From the NCBI RefSeq assembly GCF_030553305.1, contig NZ_JARRAH010000001.1:2542001-2606000 (forward strand): a stretch of 64,000 nt of DNA. Reading direction: 5' to 3'. Of the stretch, positions 14,444 to 22,286 are shown one piece after another. The notes beneath the pieces are model-generated. The model made no database searches, was not told where the DNA came from, and saw only the letters and a program-made list of their open reading frames with translations. Positions within the stretch are counted from its first letter, which is position 1. Each line of letters opens with the position of its first letter. Position numbers and translations under genes: made by a program. This stretch comes from Halomarina ordinaria. Lineage in GTDB: Archaea > Halobacteriota > Halobacteria > Halobacteriales > Haloarculaceae.

Positions 14444-16567
14444 CTACCGAGCTTCCTGCGCCTCTTGGAGTCGCTCGTGGAACGCCGCGTAGTTGCTGCT
14501 ATCCTCACCATTCAGCGTGTCTGCGATCTCATCTTGGAACCCGGTGTAGCTCCAAAGAGCATCTGGATAGAGCCACCAGCCGTCGCGGCTTGTGGAGTTT
14601 GCATCGGTGGGGTACCCATATCGTGGCATCAAGGGCCGGGGAATGCGGCTCTGGGTTTCGGGAATCTCGTAGAACTCGTCAACGAGGACATCCCAGAGCC
14701 GGGGTGTGACTGATTCTGGGTCATGGAAGCGGTTGATCCATGCACCCGCTAATTTGAATTGCTTATAGAGATTCTTTAAATTACGTTCTGTGAAGGTATC
14801 TGTATCATCGTAGGTGTCCGCGAGTTCACGGTACACCTCTGCGTAGGGTTCTATGAGTTCCGCAATGTCCCCGGGGTCGTCTCTGTGAAAGTAGATAAGT
14901 AGCGCGGTGACGTCGCTCATCCGTTCGTTCAGATTGTGATCGACGTTTTCCTCGTTCTCAATCGCGGTGCTGTAGTTCTCTGTGACGAGCTGCAGCCATG
15001 TGTCATTAAGCTGTGTGACGAGATCGGTTTTGTCATCTGGTTCCAGTGGTGCTGCTTGCTGAAAGGTGAAGAGGAGCTGTGTGTATCCTTTGTAGAGATC
15101 TGGTTGATTGGCTTCCGTGTTTGTCAAGCTGATTTCGTGGAGGAAGTTGACGAGTGCTTCCAGGTCCTCTTTGAGGTATTGCTGTGTTCGGGGGTCGGGG
15201 TCTTGGTGTTCCAGAAGGGGTGCTGCAACCTTGCCTGCGAACGGTTTCAGTCCAAAGGGGCCAGCAAAGAGGACTTGGTCATTGTAGAAGCCGTAGGTCG
15301 ATTTGCCTTCGTTGAAACTGTCTGCAAATTCTTCCAGTAACTGGGAGCGGTCGTATTCAGAGGTATGGCCCTCTGACAGAAGTGCGTGTAGATAGGCTGC
15401 ATACATCTTCTGATATTGGCCATGCAGCGACTGCATGAGATTCGCAAGATAGGGATGGTTGCCTGCGGCACAGAGCGTCGAGATATCTTCAAACTCGCCC
15501 ATACAGAGACGGACAGTATCAAAGTCACCCTGCTTGATGGCTGACAAGCTCATGTCTCCTAGCTTTTGAATGCTGAGTCCGGCAGCATTCGTCCGGTCGA
15601 ATTCGAGCGAATCCGTGAAGAGATCGCCCAGCAGCGATGCCCACGATCCTGCCTGTGCGCCGAGCTCGCGAGTTTTCGTTATGTTGACGCCGATTTCGCC
15701 GATGGCTTCAACCACGCTTTCTGAGTATTTCTGCCGTGTGTATTCTTCGAAGGCTGCGGAGCCGATGAATTGGAATTGATCGTTGAGCTCTTGGAGGAAG
15801 TCTTCGTTGACGTCTTGTTCTGTTGTTTGGTCCAGGAACTGGTCGGTGATACGGGTGAGAGAATCGAGGCAGGTATCCACGACTGGTTGCTGGTTCTGTT
15901 CAATGGCCTTGATACAGGTACTGACGATGAGCTGGGTGCGGCTGGTGAGGTGCCTGATGTACTCGTCATCCTGTAACGGGACGCCGAATGGATTCGGTCG
16001 ATAGATTTTGTCAGCGCTGATTTCGTTCTCAATCTGCTTCGTGATGTACTCGATAATGTTGGCGATGTTGAGGAAGTACCCGGTGAAAGCGATTAATGCA
16101 CCGACAAGGAGTATTGTCGCAATTGAGAAGGCATAGCCGATAAGCGTGAAGGGTGCTCCGGCGTCGAAGTAGCTTCCCGAGATGCTGTAGATGGAGCCGA
16201 CCAGAATGAAGCCGATTGTCGCTAGAAAGTATCGGTCACGCAGAATCACGCTGGACAATCGGGATGAGTACTCCTGGGTCGCGTTCTGGACAAGGAAGAT
16301 CACGACAAGGAAGACGAGGCTGATAATACTCAAAATGAGGTTGAGTGAGGACCCGAAGAAGTTGCTTGTTGGTGTTCGGGACAGCATCGAAAAGACAGGG
16401 ATCGAATTCCCGGTTCCGATAGCAACAGCAATGATCAGTGAGGCGAGGACTGTTCCAACTGCTGTCCCAAAGAGGAGACGACCATATTGATAGGAAGATA
16501 CATCCGTTGCGTTAGAAATCCGCTGTGAGATACGGGTAATGGAGCGACGAAGCCGATTCAAATCCAT
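14444..16567 (-). CDS. Large membrane protein, DUF2254-like N-terminus
   Basis: 707 residues. Four membrane segments lie in the first 180 residues: about 30-52, 75-93, 112-132 and 142-170. The motif between segments two and three (VQNATQEYSSRLSSVILRD) resembles the DUF2254 signature. The remaining 520 residues are a soluble, helical, acidic domain that probably faces the cytoplasm. The next gene downstream is the PIN-like protein, suggesting a two-gene unit. A role as membrane-bound sensor or defence component is possible but not shown. Confidence 0.6.
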   Translation of the reverse strand: MDLNRLRRSITRISQRISNATDVSSYQYGRLLFGTAVGTVLASLIIAVAIGTGNSIPVFSMLSRTPTSNFFGSSLNLILSIISLVFLVVIFLVQNATQEYSSRLSSVILRDRYFLATIGFILVGSIYSISGSYFDAGAPFTLIGYAFSIATILLVGALIAFTGYFLNIANIIEYITKQIENEISADKIYRPNPFGVPLQDDEYIRHLTSRTQLIVSTCIKAIEQNQQPVVDTCLDSLTRITDQFLDQTTEQDVNEDFLQELNDQFQFIGSAAFEEYTRQKYSESVVEAIGEIGVNITKTRELGAQAGSWASLLGDLFTDSLEFDRTNAAGLSIQKLGDMSLSAIKQGDFDTVRLCMGEFEDISTLCAAGNHPYLANLMQSLHGQYQKMYAAYLHALLSEGHTSEYDRSQLLEEFADSFNEGKSTYGFYNDQVLFAGPFGLKPFAGKVAAPLLEHQDPDPRTQQYLKEDLEALVNFLHEISLTNTEANQPDLYKGYTQLLFTFQQAAPLEPDDKTDLVTQLNDTWLQLVTENYSTAIENEENVDHNLNERMSDVTALLIYFHRDDPGDIAELIEPYAEVYRELADTYDDTDTFTERNLKNLYKQFKLAGAWINRFHDPESVTPRLWDVLVDEFYEIPETQSRIPRPLMPRYGYPTDANSTSRDGWWLYPDALWSYTGFQDEIADTLNGEDSSNYAAFHERLQEAQEAR

Positions 16568-16574
16568 GAGACGA

Positions 16575-16811
16575 TCACAGCCCTGTGATGACCACCTCTG
16601 CGTTCACATTTAAATCCACTGTGGTGATTCTACAATATGCTCTAATGCGATTGTAGAGGACTTGGCACCCTCCTACTGCATTGAATCTCTTCTGTACAAT
16701 GTCCCCTCCGATAACTACGTCTATGACAACATAGGGTTCGTCATCAGCCAAGGCGTTGTATTTGCGCTCTGTATCCTGCACACGGAGCAAATAATCCATC
16801 AATCCAGACAT
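16575..16811 (-). CDS. Small hypothetical protein upstream of the membrane gene
   Basis: 78 residues from ATG 16811; an extension to 16856 is possible. The sequence has a regular strand pattern (YVVIDVVIGGDIVQKRF, ITTVDLNVNAEVVITGL). Its stop codon is seven bases before the start of the large membrane protein, consistent with an operon. No family recognised. Confidence 0.42.
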   Translation of the reverse strand: MSGLMDYLLRVQDTERKYNALADDEPYVVIDVVIGGDIVQKRFNAVGGCQVLYNRIRAYCRITTVDLNVNAEVVITGL

Positions 16812-16968
16812 AGCTGACACACATCGGTACGCACCCCTACTCACCAGCCCATTCATCGAATATCAGTATGGAATGAATTCCTTGTGAATCGTTCTATGAC
16901 CCTCTCTAAACGAGGCCTAGATCTTGGTGGGTTTCTGTTCCCCCAGTTGCGTGGAGGCAGCGTAGCCA

Positions 16969-17625
16969 ATGGCAACAGACCCTTCGTTCAGAGTCGACCT
17001 CAACACCGCAACCGCCCTTCGTGACTGGCTCCTCGATACGAGTCGGTGCGAGACCACTGAAACTGCAGTTGCTGAATCGCTCGCGGAACTCGCGGCTGGC
17101 ATCGACGGTCAGCTCCATGGTCGGTCCGAATACCTCGAGATCGCCGTGACGCCGACGAACTTCCCACCGACGAACTCGTCTGCGTCTCCCGATACACAGA
17201 GCGAAGTGGATGAGAGCGACGACCTCGCCAGCCACGACACCGACGCCGCCGTGGGTCCAGTTGAACGTGATCCAGTCGATGACGGTCACACGGACCCGGC
17301 TCAGGTGTATAACGCACTTCCCAACGATGCATGGCACTCCCCGACTGGAGGAGATAATACTAATCCGGAGGGGTCGTCGACGCCGATGAGCGATTACCCA
17401 CAAGCGCCGACTGGTACATCAAGTCGCAATCGCTCCGATAACGATGAGGACTCCGCCGCGTTCCAGTTCGTCACATCGTACGAATGCAATGTGTGCGGGG
17501 CCATTCAGGAGATGGAAACCTCGCTGCAGGTCTGTGCATTCGTCGACGATTGTGCAGCCTGTGGCGCCGCCGACGTCCGGTTTACCCCGGTTGGAATCCC
17601 GGAGCCAATTCACGACTCCACATGA
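16969..17625 (+). CDS. Acidic protein with C-terminal zinc ribbon
   Basis: 218 residues. The N-terminal 60 residues are helical, the middle (about 60-160) is a low-complexity Asp/Ser/Thr/Pro-rich linker, and the C-terminus holds a CNVC ... CAFVDDCAAC zinc-ribbon-like cluster (about 173-200). The architecture is common in haloarchaeal proteins of unknown role. It ends 29 bases before the convergent PadR gene. Confidence 0.6.
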   Translation: MATDPSFRVDLNTATALRDWLLDTSRCETTETAVAESLAELAAGIDGQLHGRSEYLEIAVTPTNFPPTNSSASPDTQSEVDESDDLASHDTDAAVGPVERDPVDDGHTDPAQVYNALPNDAWHSPTGGDNTNPEGSSTPMSDYPQAPTGTSSRNRSDNDEDSAAFQFVTSYECNVCGAIQEMETSLQVCAFVDDCAACGAADVRFTPVGIPEPIHDST

Positions 17626-17654
17626 TTCCGCATTTACCTCGTCGTTGACCGATT

Positions 17655-18035
17655 TCAGGTATTGTCCAGCCCGACCATTTCATCAATGAAGTCGCAATAC
17701 TCCTCGACAACCCACTCACCCCGGCCCGTAAGCGTGTACTCTTTCCGCCGATTGTCGCTTTCCTTCGTCTGCTTGTTGACCAACATAGAGTCAACCATTC
17801 GATCGAGACTTGGATACAGCCGCCCGTGATTGATGTCTTCCGGGTAGAGTTCCTCGAGTGCGTCTTGGAGGTCCACCCCCTCTGCTGGCCCGAGTCGGTA
17901 GATCAGCCAGAGGAGGTGGACCTGAAAGGCGGTGAGATCTGTCGGGAGATTATACGACGAAAAATCAATCGAACGAGTTTCCTTCGAATCATCGTCAGAG
18001 GACTCCGCCCCATTCGACGAGTCTGACGCGGTCAT
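17655..18035 (-). CDS. PadR-family winged-helix regulator
   Basis: 126 residues. After a charged N-terminal tail of about 30 residues comes a PadR-type winged helix: LTAFQVHLLWLIYRLGPAEGVDLQDALEE, then the recognition region INHGRLYPSLDRMV, and the wing ending RRKEYTLTGRGEWVVEEY. The R-L-Y-P-x-L signature is diagnostic. It probably controls neighbouring genes as a dimer; no operator was identified. Confidence 0.85.
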   Translation of the reverse strand: MTASDSSNGAESSDDDSKETRSIDFSSYNLPTDLTAFQVHLLWLIYRLGPAEGVDLQDALEELYPEDINHGRLYPSLDRMVDSMLVNKQTKESDNRRKEYTLTGRGEWVVEEYCDFIDEMVGLDNT

Positions 18036-18224
18036 ACCTCGATATTCACTACCGATACCTAAAATGCCACCCGAACGCCGACAGCGGATTCGCCCTCATC
18101 ATCGTTACTTCGATCACGCCACCACGTAAGCATCCTCAACGAACGGCACTGGAAAGCTGGCGTGTGATGATACCACGAAAAGATTCCGAGTGAGCGCCTT
18201 CTGGGACGGAAATACACGCTCCTG

Positions 18225-18644
18225 TTAGTCGCTATAGGCGTCGAGGAGGTCCCACTCCTCGCGCATCAGTTCGCGGACGCCGTGTTCGAGAATCCCTTCA
18301 CCGAGCGAGGTGGCCTGGTAGTACGAATAGAGGCCTTCGGTGTCGGGCTGCTTCCGTTTTCGATTCTCGACGAGCCCAACATCGATGAGTGCGTCAAGAT
18401 GGTAGTGGAGCGTGTTCGACGGGAGGTCGAGTCCCTGTTCGAGTTCTTTCGCGCTGTGGGCTCCCTTTTCAGTCAGGAAATGGAGAATCCGAAAGCGGGT
18501 TTCGTTCCCGATCGCTCGCTGCATGTCCAGATACTCGTCGAGAGAGAGGAGACTGTGCTCGGGCAGGAGTCCTTCCAAATCGTCCGCATCGGGGGACGCA
18601 CGTTCGGATTCGGCCATATCCACTAGTTGCGTAAGCAGACCCAT
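18225..18644 (-). CDS. ArsR-type helix-turn-helix regulator
   Basis: 139 residues from ATG 18644; GTG 18665 is a possible earlier start. The winged helix spans about 45-115: AIGNETRFRILHFLTEKGAHSAKELE, the recognition helix SNTLHYHLDALIDVGLV, then a wing with Tyr-Ser-Tyr-Tyr. The H-Y-H-L-D-x-L signature is typical of haloarchaeal ArsR/HTH_20 proteins. It is divergent from the gene at 18712 and both appear to use the same TATA region, so self-regulation and control of the neighbour are likely. Confidence 0.82.
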   Translation of the reverse strand: MGLLTQLVDMAESERASPDADDLEGLLPEHSLLSLDEYLDMQRAIGNETRFRILHFLTEKGAHSAKELEQGLDLPSNTLHYHLDALIDVGLVENRKRKQPDTEGLYSYYQATSLGEGILEHGVRELMREEWDLLDAYSD

Positions 18645-18676
18645 AAGTGCTTGCTGACTCAGCACCCACAGAAAAG

Positions 18677-18690
18677 CAGCTTATTTATAT
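18677..18690. promoter_or_regulatory. Shared bidirectional TATA region
   Basis: CTTATTTATATATG reads as a TATA box on both strands. Its centre is about 27 bases before ATG 18712 on the plus strand, the usual spacing for a leaderless haloarchaeal transcript. On the minus strand it is about 40 bases before ATG 18644 of the ArsR gene. Confidence 0.65.
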
Positions 18691-18711
18691 ATGGGGGCGG
18701 ATGCTGGTGTC

Positions 18712-19362
18712 ATGCGCGACCGGCTAGTCGGCGAACTTGGCGAGCTCGCCCATTCACGCTTTCTCGTCTATCTGATGGGACCATACAAGACGTTCGACGT
18801 GGATGCACTGCTGGACGCGGCAGAGAACAACAACCGCGAGGCTCTGAGCTCAATCCCCGAGACGGTGGATTTCGGTGCGCTTGTCGGGTCGGACGTGGAT
18901 CTCGACCAGCAGGAAGCGGTGCTTGATCTGCTGCTCTACGCCCGCGATCGGCTTCGAACCGATCCGGGCGTCAACGCGTTTCTGGCCATCGATATCGACA
19001 TCCCGTTGGAGGAGATGGACGCGGCAACACAGAGCATCGAATTCGCGCTCGCGAGCAATGCTGTCATCTACATCGTCCCACGGATCGGTGATAACCTCGG
19101 TGTCGGCATCGAGACCGGCTCCGTGCTCGAAGCGATCTTTCGTGAGCGCGACGAGCGAACGCCGACGAACGCGCATCAAGAACGAGTTCTGTTCATCCAC
19201 GAGTCCGGTGTCCGGAGTGCGATGATCGCTGCCGTCCAGGACCGGTGGGATGCGCGCGTCTACTCATATGACGACCGCGATGATCTCGTCCATCAGCTTC
19301 GGTTGTTCGTCCGTGATCTCGCACGACGAGAACAACGTGGTGACCTCCCGCAGCTCGATTGA
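18712..19362 (+). CDS. Conserved haloarchaeal hypothetical protein
   Basis: 216 residues. I choose ATG 18712 over 18691 because the TATA box overlaps 18691 and gives a leaderless start at 18712. The fold looks like a nucleotide- or toll-like alpha/beta domain: RFLVYLMGPYKTF, VNAFLAIDIDIPLEEMD, SNAVIYIVPRIGDNLGVGIETGSVLEAI and RVLFIHESGVRSAMI. The G-x-G-x-E-x-G-S-V-L segment resembles DUF4062/TIR-like or nucleoside-2-deoxyribosyltransferase-like proteins, but I cannot assign an activity. It is regulated together with the ArsR gene. Confidence 0.7.
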   Translation: MRDRLVGELGELAHSRFLVYLMGPYKTFDVDALLDAAENNNREALSSIPETVDFGALVGSDVDLDQQEAVLDLLLYARDRLRTDPGVNAFLAIDIDIPLEEMDAATQSIEFALASNAVIYIVPRIGDNLGVGIETGSVLEAIFRERDERTPTNAHQERVLFIHESGVRSAMIAAVQDRWDARVYSYDDRDDLVHQLRLFVRDLARREQRGDLPQLD

Positions 19363-19419
19363 TATCCTTCCTGTCCTGCTCATTCCCGTCTTGCGGCAGT
19401 CGTTTCGTCCCCCACCGGG

Positions 19420-20292
19420 TTACTTCTCCTGTGCTCGCTCTTCGAGGAAGCTTCGCAGCTTCGACTCGAACGACGGCGGCGTCGCCCCGTACGACGACGC
19501 TGCGAACTCGACTACTTCCTCGACATCGGCTTCCTCTAGCACCGTCCCCAATCCGTAGAGTGCAGAGCGGGCGACCTCACTATAGAAATCGTCCTCGTCG
19601 TAGCAGAACTGGCAGTCCTTCCGCCAGTAGTCGGGGACGAACTGCACGCCCAATGCCTGATGTCTGGGGCAGATACCTTTCCGGACCTTCCCGATGTTTC
19701 GGAAGTCAATCTGCCACGCTCCGTCAGGTGCGATCTCGACAACGAAGTACGCGCCGAGAAGCGCGTCGGCACCATGGTCTGCCGTTCGGTAGAGGAACGC
19801 CGTGTTGAGTGATTTGTTCTTGTATCGGCCTGTGTGTATATGGCCCGAGAAGTACGCTTTCCCCGCGAAGTGGTCCAGTAGCTCGGGATACCAGTAGTGA
19901 TTGACGAGGATCGTGTCGTCTTCGACGAGCTCGAGATCCTGGGTGAACGTTTCTCCAGCGACGGTGATCACGTCATCTTCGGGGATGAACGTCCCTGGAA
20001 GGTCGTAGTCTTGGAACGGCCGTTCCGGGCCGATTGCCCCATCACGGTTCCCCCAGATGTAGAGGAGTTCTCCCCGCTCGTTGAGGGCCTCGAACTGCGG
20101 CGTGATCGCCTCGAGCTGCTCACGACCTTCGTCGACGCCGTCGAACCATGCGTTCGTGATATCGCCGACGTGAATGACGAAGTCGAATTCCTCGCCGTCC
20201 GTCCCATCTAGGACCCGCTCTAATGAGGTCACGTCGCCGTGATTATCGCCCATACAGAGGAAGCGCAGTGTCTCGTCATCGTCAGCCGTCAT
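19420..20292 (-). CDS. Calcineurin-like metallophosphoesterase
   Basis: 290 residues. All dimetal-site motifs are present: GDNHGD (about 15-20), GDITNA (about 42), GNRDG (about 82), NHYW (about 130) and GHIHTG (about 150). The last 100 residues carry a possible zinc-binding CPRH ... CQFC pair and an acidic helical tail, which are unusual additions. Substrate unknown; related proteins hydrolyse phosphodiesters or cyclic nucleotides. It is 32 bases upstream of an integrase gene on the same strand. Confidence 0.82.
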   Translation of the reverse strand: MTADDDETLRFLCMGDNHGDVTSLERVLDGTDGEEFDFVIHVGDITNAWFDGVDEGREQLEAITPQFEALNERGELLYIWGNRDGAIGPERPFQDYDLPGTFIPEDDVITVAGETFTQDLELVEDDTILVNHYWYPELLDHFAGKAYFSGHIHTGRYKNKSLNTAFLYRTADHGADALLGAYFVVEIAPDGAWQIDFRNIGKVRKGICPRHQALGVQFVPDYWRKDCQFCYDEDDFYSEVARSALYGLGTVLEEADVEEVVEFAASSYGATPPSFESKLRSFLEERAQEK

Positions 20293-20323
20293 GGGGAATC
20301 GCTCTCGCGTGGAGTGAGGCGGT

Positions 20324-20929
20324 TCATATCAGCCCTGCCTCTTCGAAGGCTTCGTTGACGACGTCGGGCGTCGGCGCGTTCAGATACGGTTCGATCGCTT
20401 GGAAGGAGTCCCAGCCGCCAACGGCCATCACGATACGGGGATTCATCTGGCGGTCGACGAGAAGGCGTTGGGCAAACCGTCGACGGAGATCGTGGGAACT
20501 CACGTAGCGGAAGTCGTCGTCGCCGGTCTCGTCGGCAGCACGGTCGGCGGTCCGCTTGACGACGTCTCTAACGCCGCGCTCTGTGAGGTCCACGAGCGGG
20601 TCGGAGGGTGCGATATCCTCGTGGGTCTGGTAGCGATGGATATCGCTCTCGACGTCTGGTGGGAGGTAGGCGTCGCGAGGCTTTCCGCCACTCCCGGTCG
20701 TGTCCTTCCCCTCTGGAACGCGGAGGCGGTAGTGATCACCGTCGGCTGTTCGCTTGACGTGTTCCGGGTGGATCTGTGGAATCTCGAAGGCACGGAGTCC
20801 GACGTATCCACCGAGTTGGATGACGAGATCATCGCGTGGATTCATCGTCGAGCGACGCAGTTCCTCGAGTTCGTCGTCAGTCATCCAGACTTTGTACTCG
20901 TCTGGCTTGGCGGTCGCCTCCAGTCGCAT
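20324..20929 (-). CDS. Short tyrosine recombinase (integrase catalytic domain)
   Basis: 201 residues, lacking the usual N-terminal core-binding domain. Catalytic residues are visible: Arg46 in GLRAFEI, Lys75, His147 and Arg150 in HDLRR, Trp173 in GGW, and Tyr182. Haloarchaeal plasmids and integrated elements often encode such short recombinases. It lies next to a decayed orc1/cdc6, supporting a plasmid origin for this segment. Confidence 0.85.
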   Translation of the reverse strand: MRLEATAKPDEYKVWMTDDELEELRRSTMNPRDDLVIQLGGYVGLRAFEIPQIHPEHVKRTADGDHYRLRVPEGKDTTGSGGKPRDAYLPPDVESDIHRYQTHEDIAPSDPLVDLTERGVRDVVKRTADRAADETGDDDFRYVSSHDLRRRFAQRLLVDRQMNPRIVMAVGGWDSFQAIEPYLNAPTPDVVNEAFEEAGLI

Positions 20930-21060
20930 AGTCACTTCTAAAACAAGCTTGCACCATATATCTGTCGAGCATCAGAAATAGTGGTGTGTTGCCCGTCGAT
21001 AAGGTTGGCTCAGAGGCGAGGAGTAGGTTTTCAGTGACGACTTCTTTGACAAGTCGGAAG

Positions 21061-21278
21061 TTAGTAGGATTTCACGTTGATTTGGGCGATCCTGTGATCA
21101 TCGAAGAGCGCCGTCACGTGTGCCTCGATGAACGCCTCAACCGTAGGCACGACCGCGTCAATCGGTCTCGGGCCGTTGTCTTGGACCGCGACCCTGAATT
21201 TGAGCTTGCTGAGGAACCGGATCGTGCCGTGGAGAGTGCCGATCCTTGACTTTGGAAGCGCCGCGTCTCGTGCTCCCG
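21061..21278 (-). pseudogene. C-terminal fragment of an unidentified protein
   Basis: A frame without a start reads into a regular sequence (RFLSKLKFRVAVQDNGPRP, VPTVEAFIEAHVTALF) ending at TAA 21061. It abuts the truncated end of the orc1/cdc6 relic but is in another frame and does not look like the Orc1 winged-helix end. I do not recognise the family; it marks a deletion or recombination joint. Confidence 0.4.
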
Positions 21279-21726
21279 TCAGCGCGCGAGCTGCTGGAGG
21301 CTATGGAGATCGTATACGACGCAGGGGTCTTCGAGCTGGTCGACCTTGTCGAGGATGACGACTGTTCACGGACCGTCGTGCTGCTGGAGGCGGTCGACGA
21401 ATTCATCGTGGGGTGTCGACTGTCGGTGGATGTCGATGGTCGCACCGAGGTCGTCGAGGATATGGTAGAGCGTCCGGAACCGATGTAGTTGCGCCAGCAG
21501 TCGTAGATGGTCTCGACGTCGAGAACCTCTTCACGGAGCCGTTCGGTGACGAACTGCGAGATGCAGGTCTTGCCGGCGCCGCTGGGTCCGGTGACAATGG
21601 CCGTGTCGGTGAGTTCACCGTTCGTAATAGGTTCGAGAACGCTGGAGAGGAGTTAACTTCGGCGTCGCGATGCTCAACGTCCCGAGGGACGAACCCGGCG
21701 CGGAGGACGCGAGCATCGCGGATCAT
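21279..21726 (-). pseudogene. orc1/cdc6: Decayed Orc1/Cdc6 replication initiator
   Basis: The N-terminus MIRDARVLRAGFVPRDVEHRD is typical of haloarchaeal Orc1/Cdc6. After a one-base frameshift near 21655 the AAA+ core continues with Walker A GPSGAGKT and QFVTERLREEVLDVETIYDCW. A second frameshift near 21485 restores LYHILDDLGATIDIHRQSTP. An in-frame TGA then interrupts DGP(R)TVVILDKVDQL, and the gene stops after the Walker B region, lacking the sensor and winged-helix parts. It is clearly non-functional. Confidence 0.82.
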
Positions 21727-21915
21727 CTATATCTGGTAGACTGATTTTCAGGCTAGTACTAAAAATGTGGCCGGTGTTCCCGGAAAACAACTTCAACGCG
21801 GATAGAACTGGGTTATCTACTCGCTGCGTTGCGATTTATTTGTGGAAATTCACCGTTCCCGAATTTTCTGAGATACGGAAGTTAATCTTGTCGCATAAGA
21901 ACGTATATCGGATAA
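21727..21915. other. AT-rich region upstream of the orc1/cdc6 relic
   Basis: 189 bases with markedly lower GC than surroundings. Position next to orc1/cdc6 suggests a former origin region, but I find no clear repeated origin recognition boxes. Confidence 0.35.
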
Positions 21916-22162
21916 TCAGGACGTAGGGTCGTTATCTTCGTCGATAGGGGGGCGGAGATCGCGCCATCGAAAATCTGCGGTTTCTCCAGAGCTGAGAGAC
22001 TCGATAGAGGCGGTCGTCCCGTTCATCACCAGTTACCGCTTCAGCATCGTCAGTCAGTACTGTAACAACGTGACCGTGTACTCCATGATACTGCTCGTGA
22101 TCAGGATCTGTCTCATCTGGAATATCAACCCGAACACGGTCATCTTTCGAGAAGCGCTGCAT
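21916..22162 (-). pseudogene. Frameshifted small haloarchaeal protein
   Basis: The first 50 residues (MQRFSKDDRVRVDIPDETDPDHE ...) look like a small KOW/SH3-like haloarchaeal protein. After LYRVS the original frame becomes basic and non-haloarchaeal, while the shifted frame reads SSGETADFRWRDLRPPIDED and stops at 21916. A single-base indel near 22005 therefore separates the two halves. Confidence 0.65.
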
Positions 22163-22251
22163 TGAGATTCAGTACGGTATCGACCACAATTAGTCCATAT
22201 GATTCAGATCAGGGTCTATCGGGGATCGGATTGGGCGATCATCAGCGGCAT

Positions 22252-22259
22252 ACCTTTAT
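22252..22259 (+). promoter_or_regulatory. TATA-like box of the mcrBC operon
   Basis: ACCTTTAT lies about 30 bases upstream of ATG 22287, the spacing expected for a nearly leaderless archaeal transcript. It favours 22287 over the GTG at 22269 as the mcrB start. Confidence 0.45.
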
Positions 22260-22286
22260 GACCCTCGTGTGTTGGATTTCGACAAT

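Noticed and set aside
14440-14713. Plus-strand small genes opposite the large membrane protein
   Set aside because: Basic, Arg-rich translations with no start signals, overlapping a long well-supported gene on the other strand.
21727-21915. Active replication origin beside orc1/cdc6
   Set aside because: The initiator gene is destroyed and no repeated origin recognition boxes can be seen; at most a relic.
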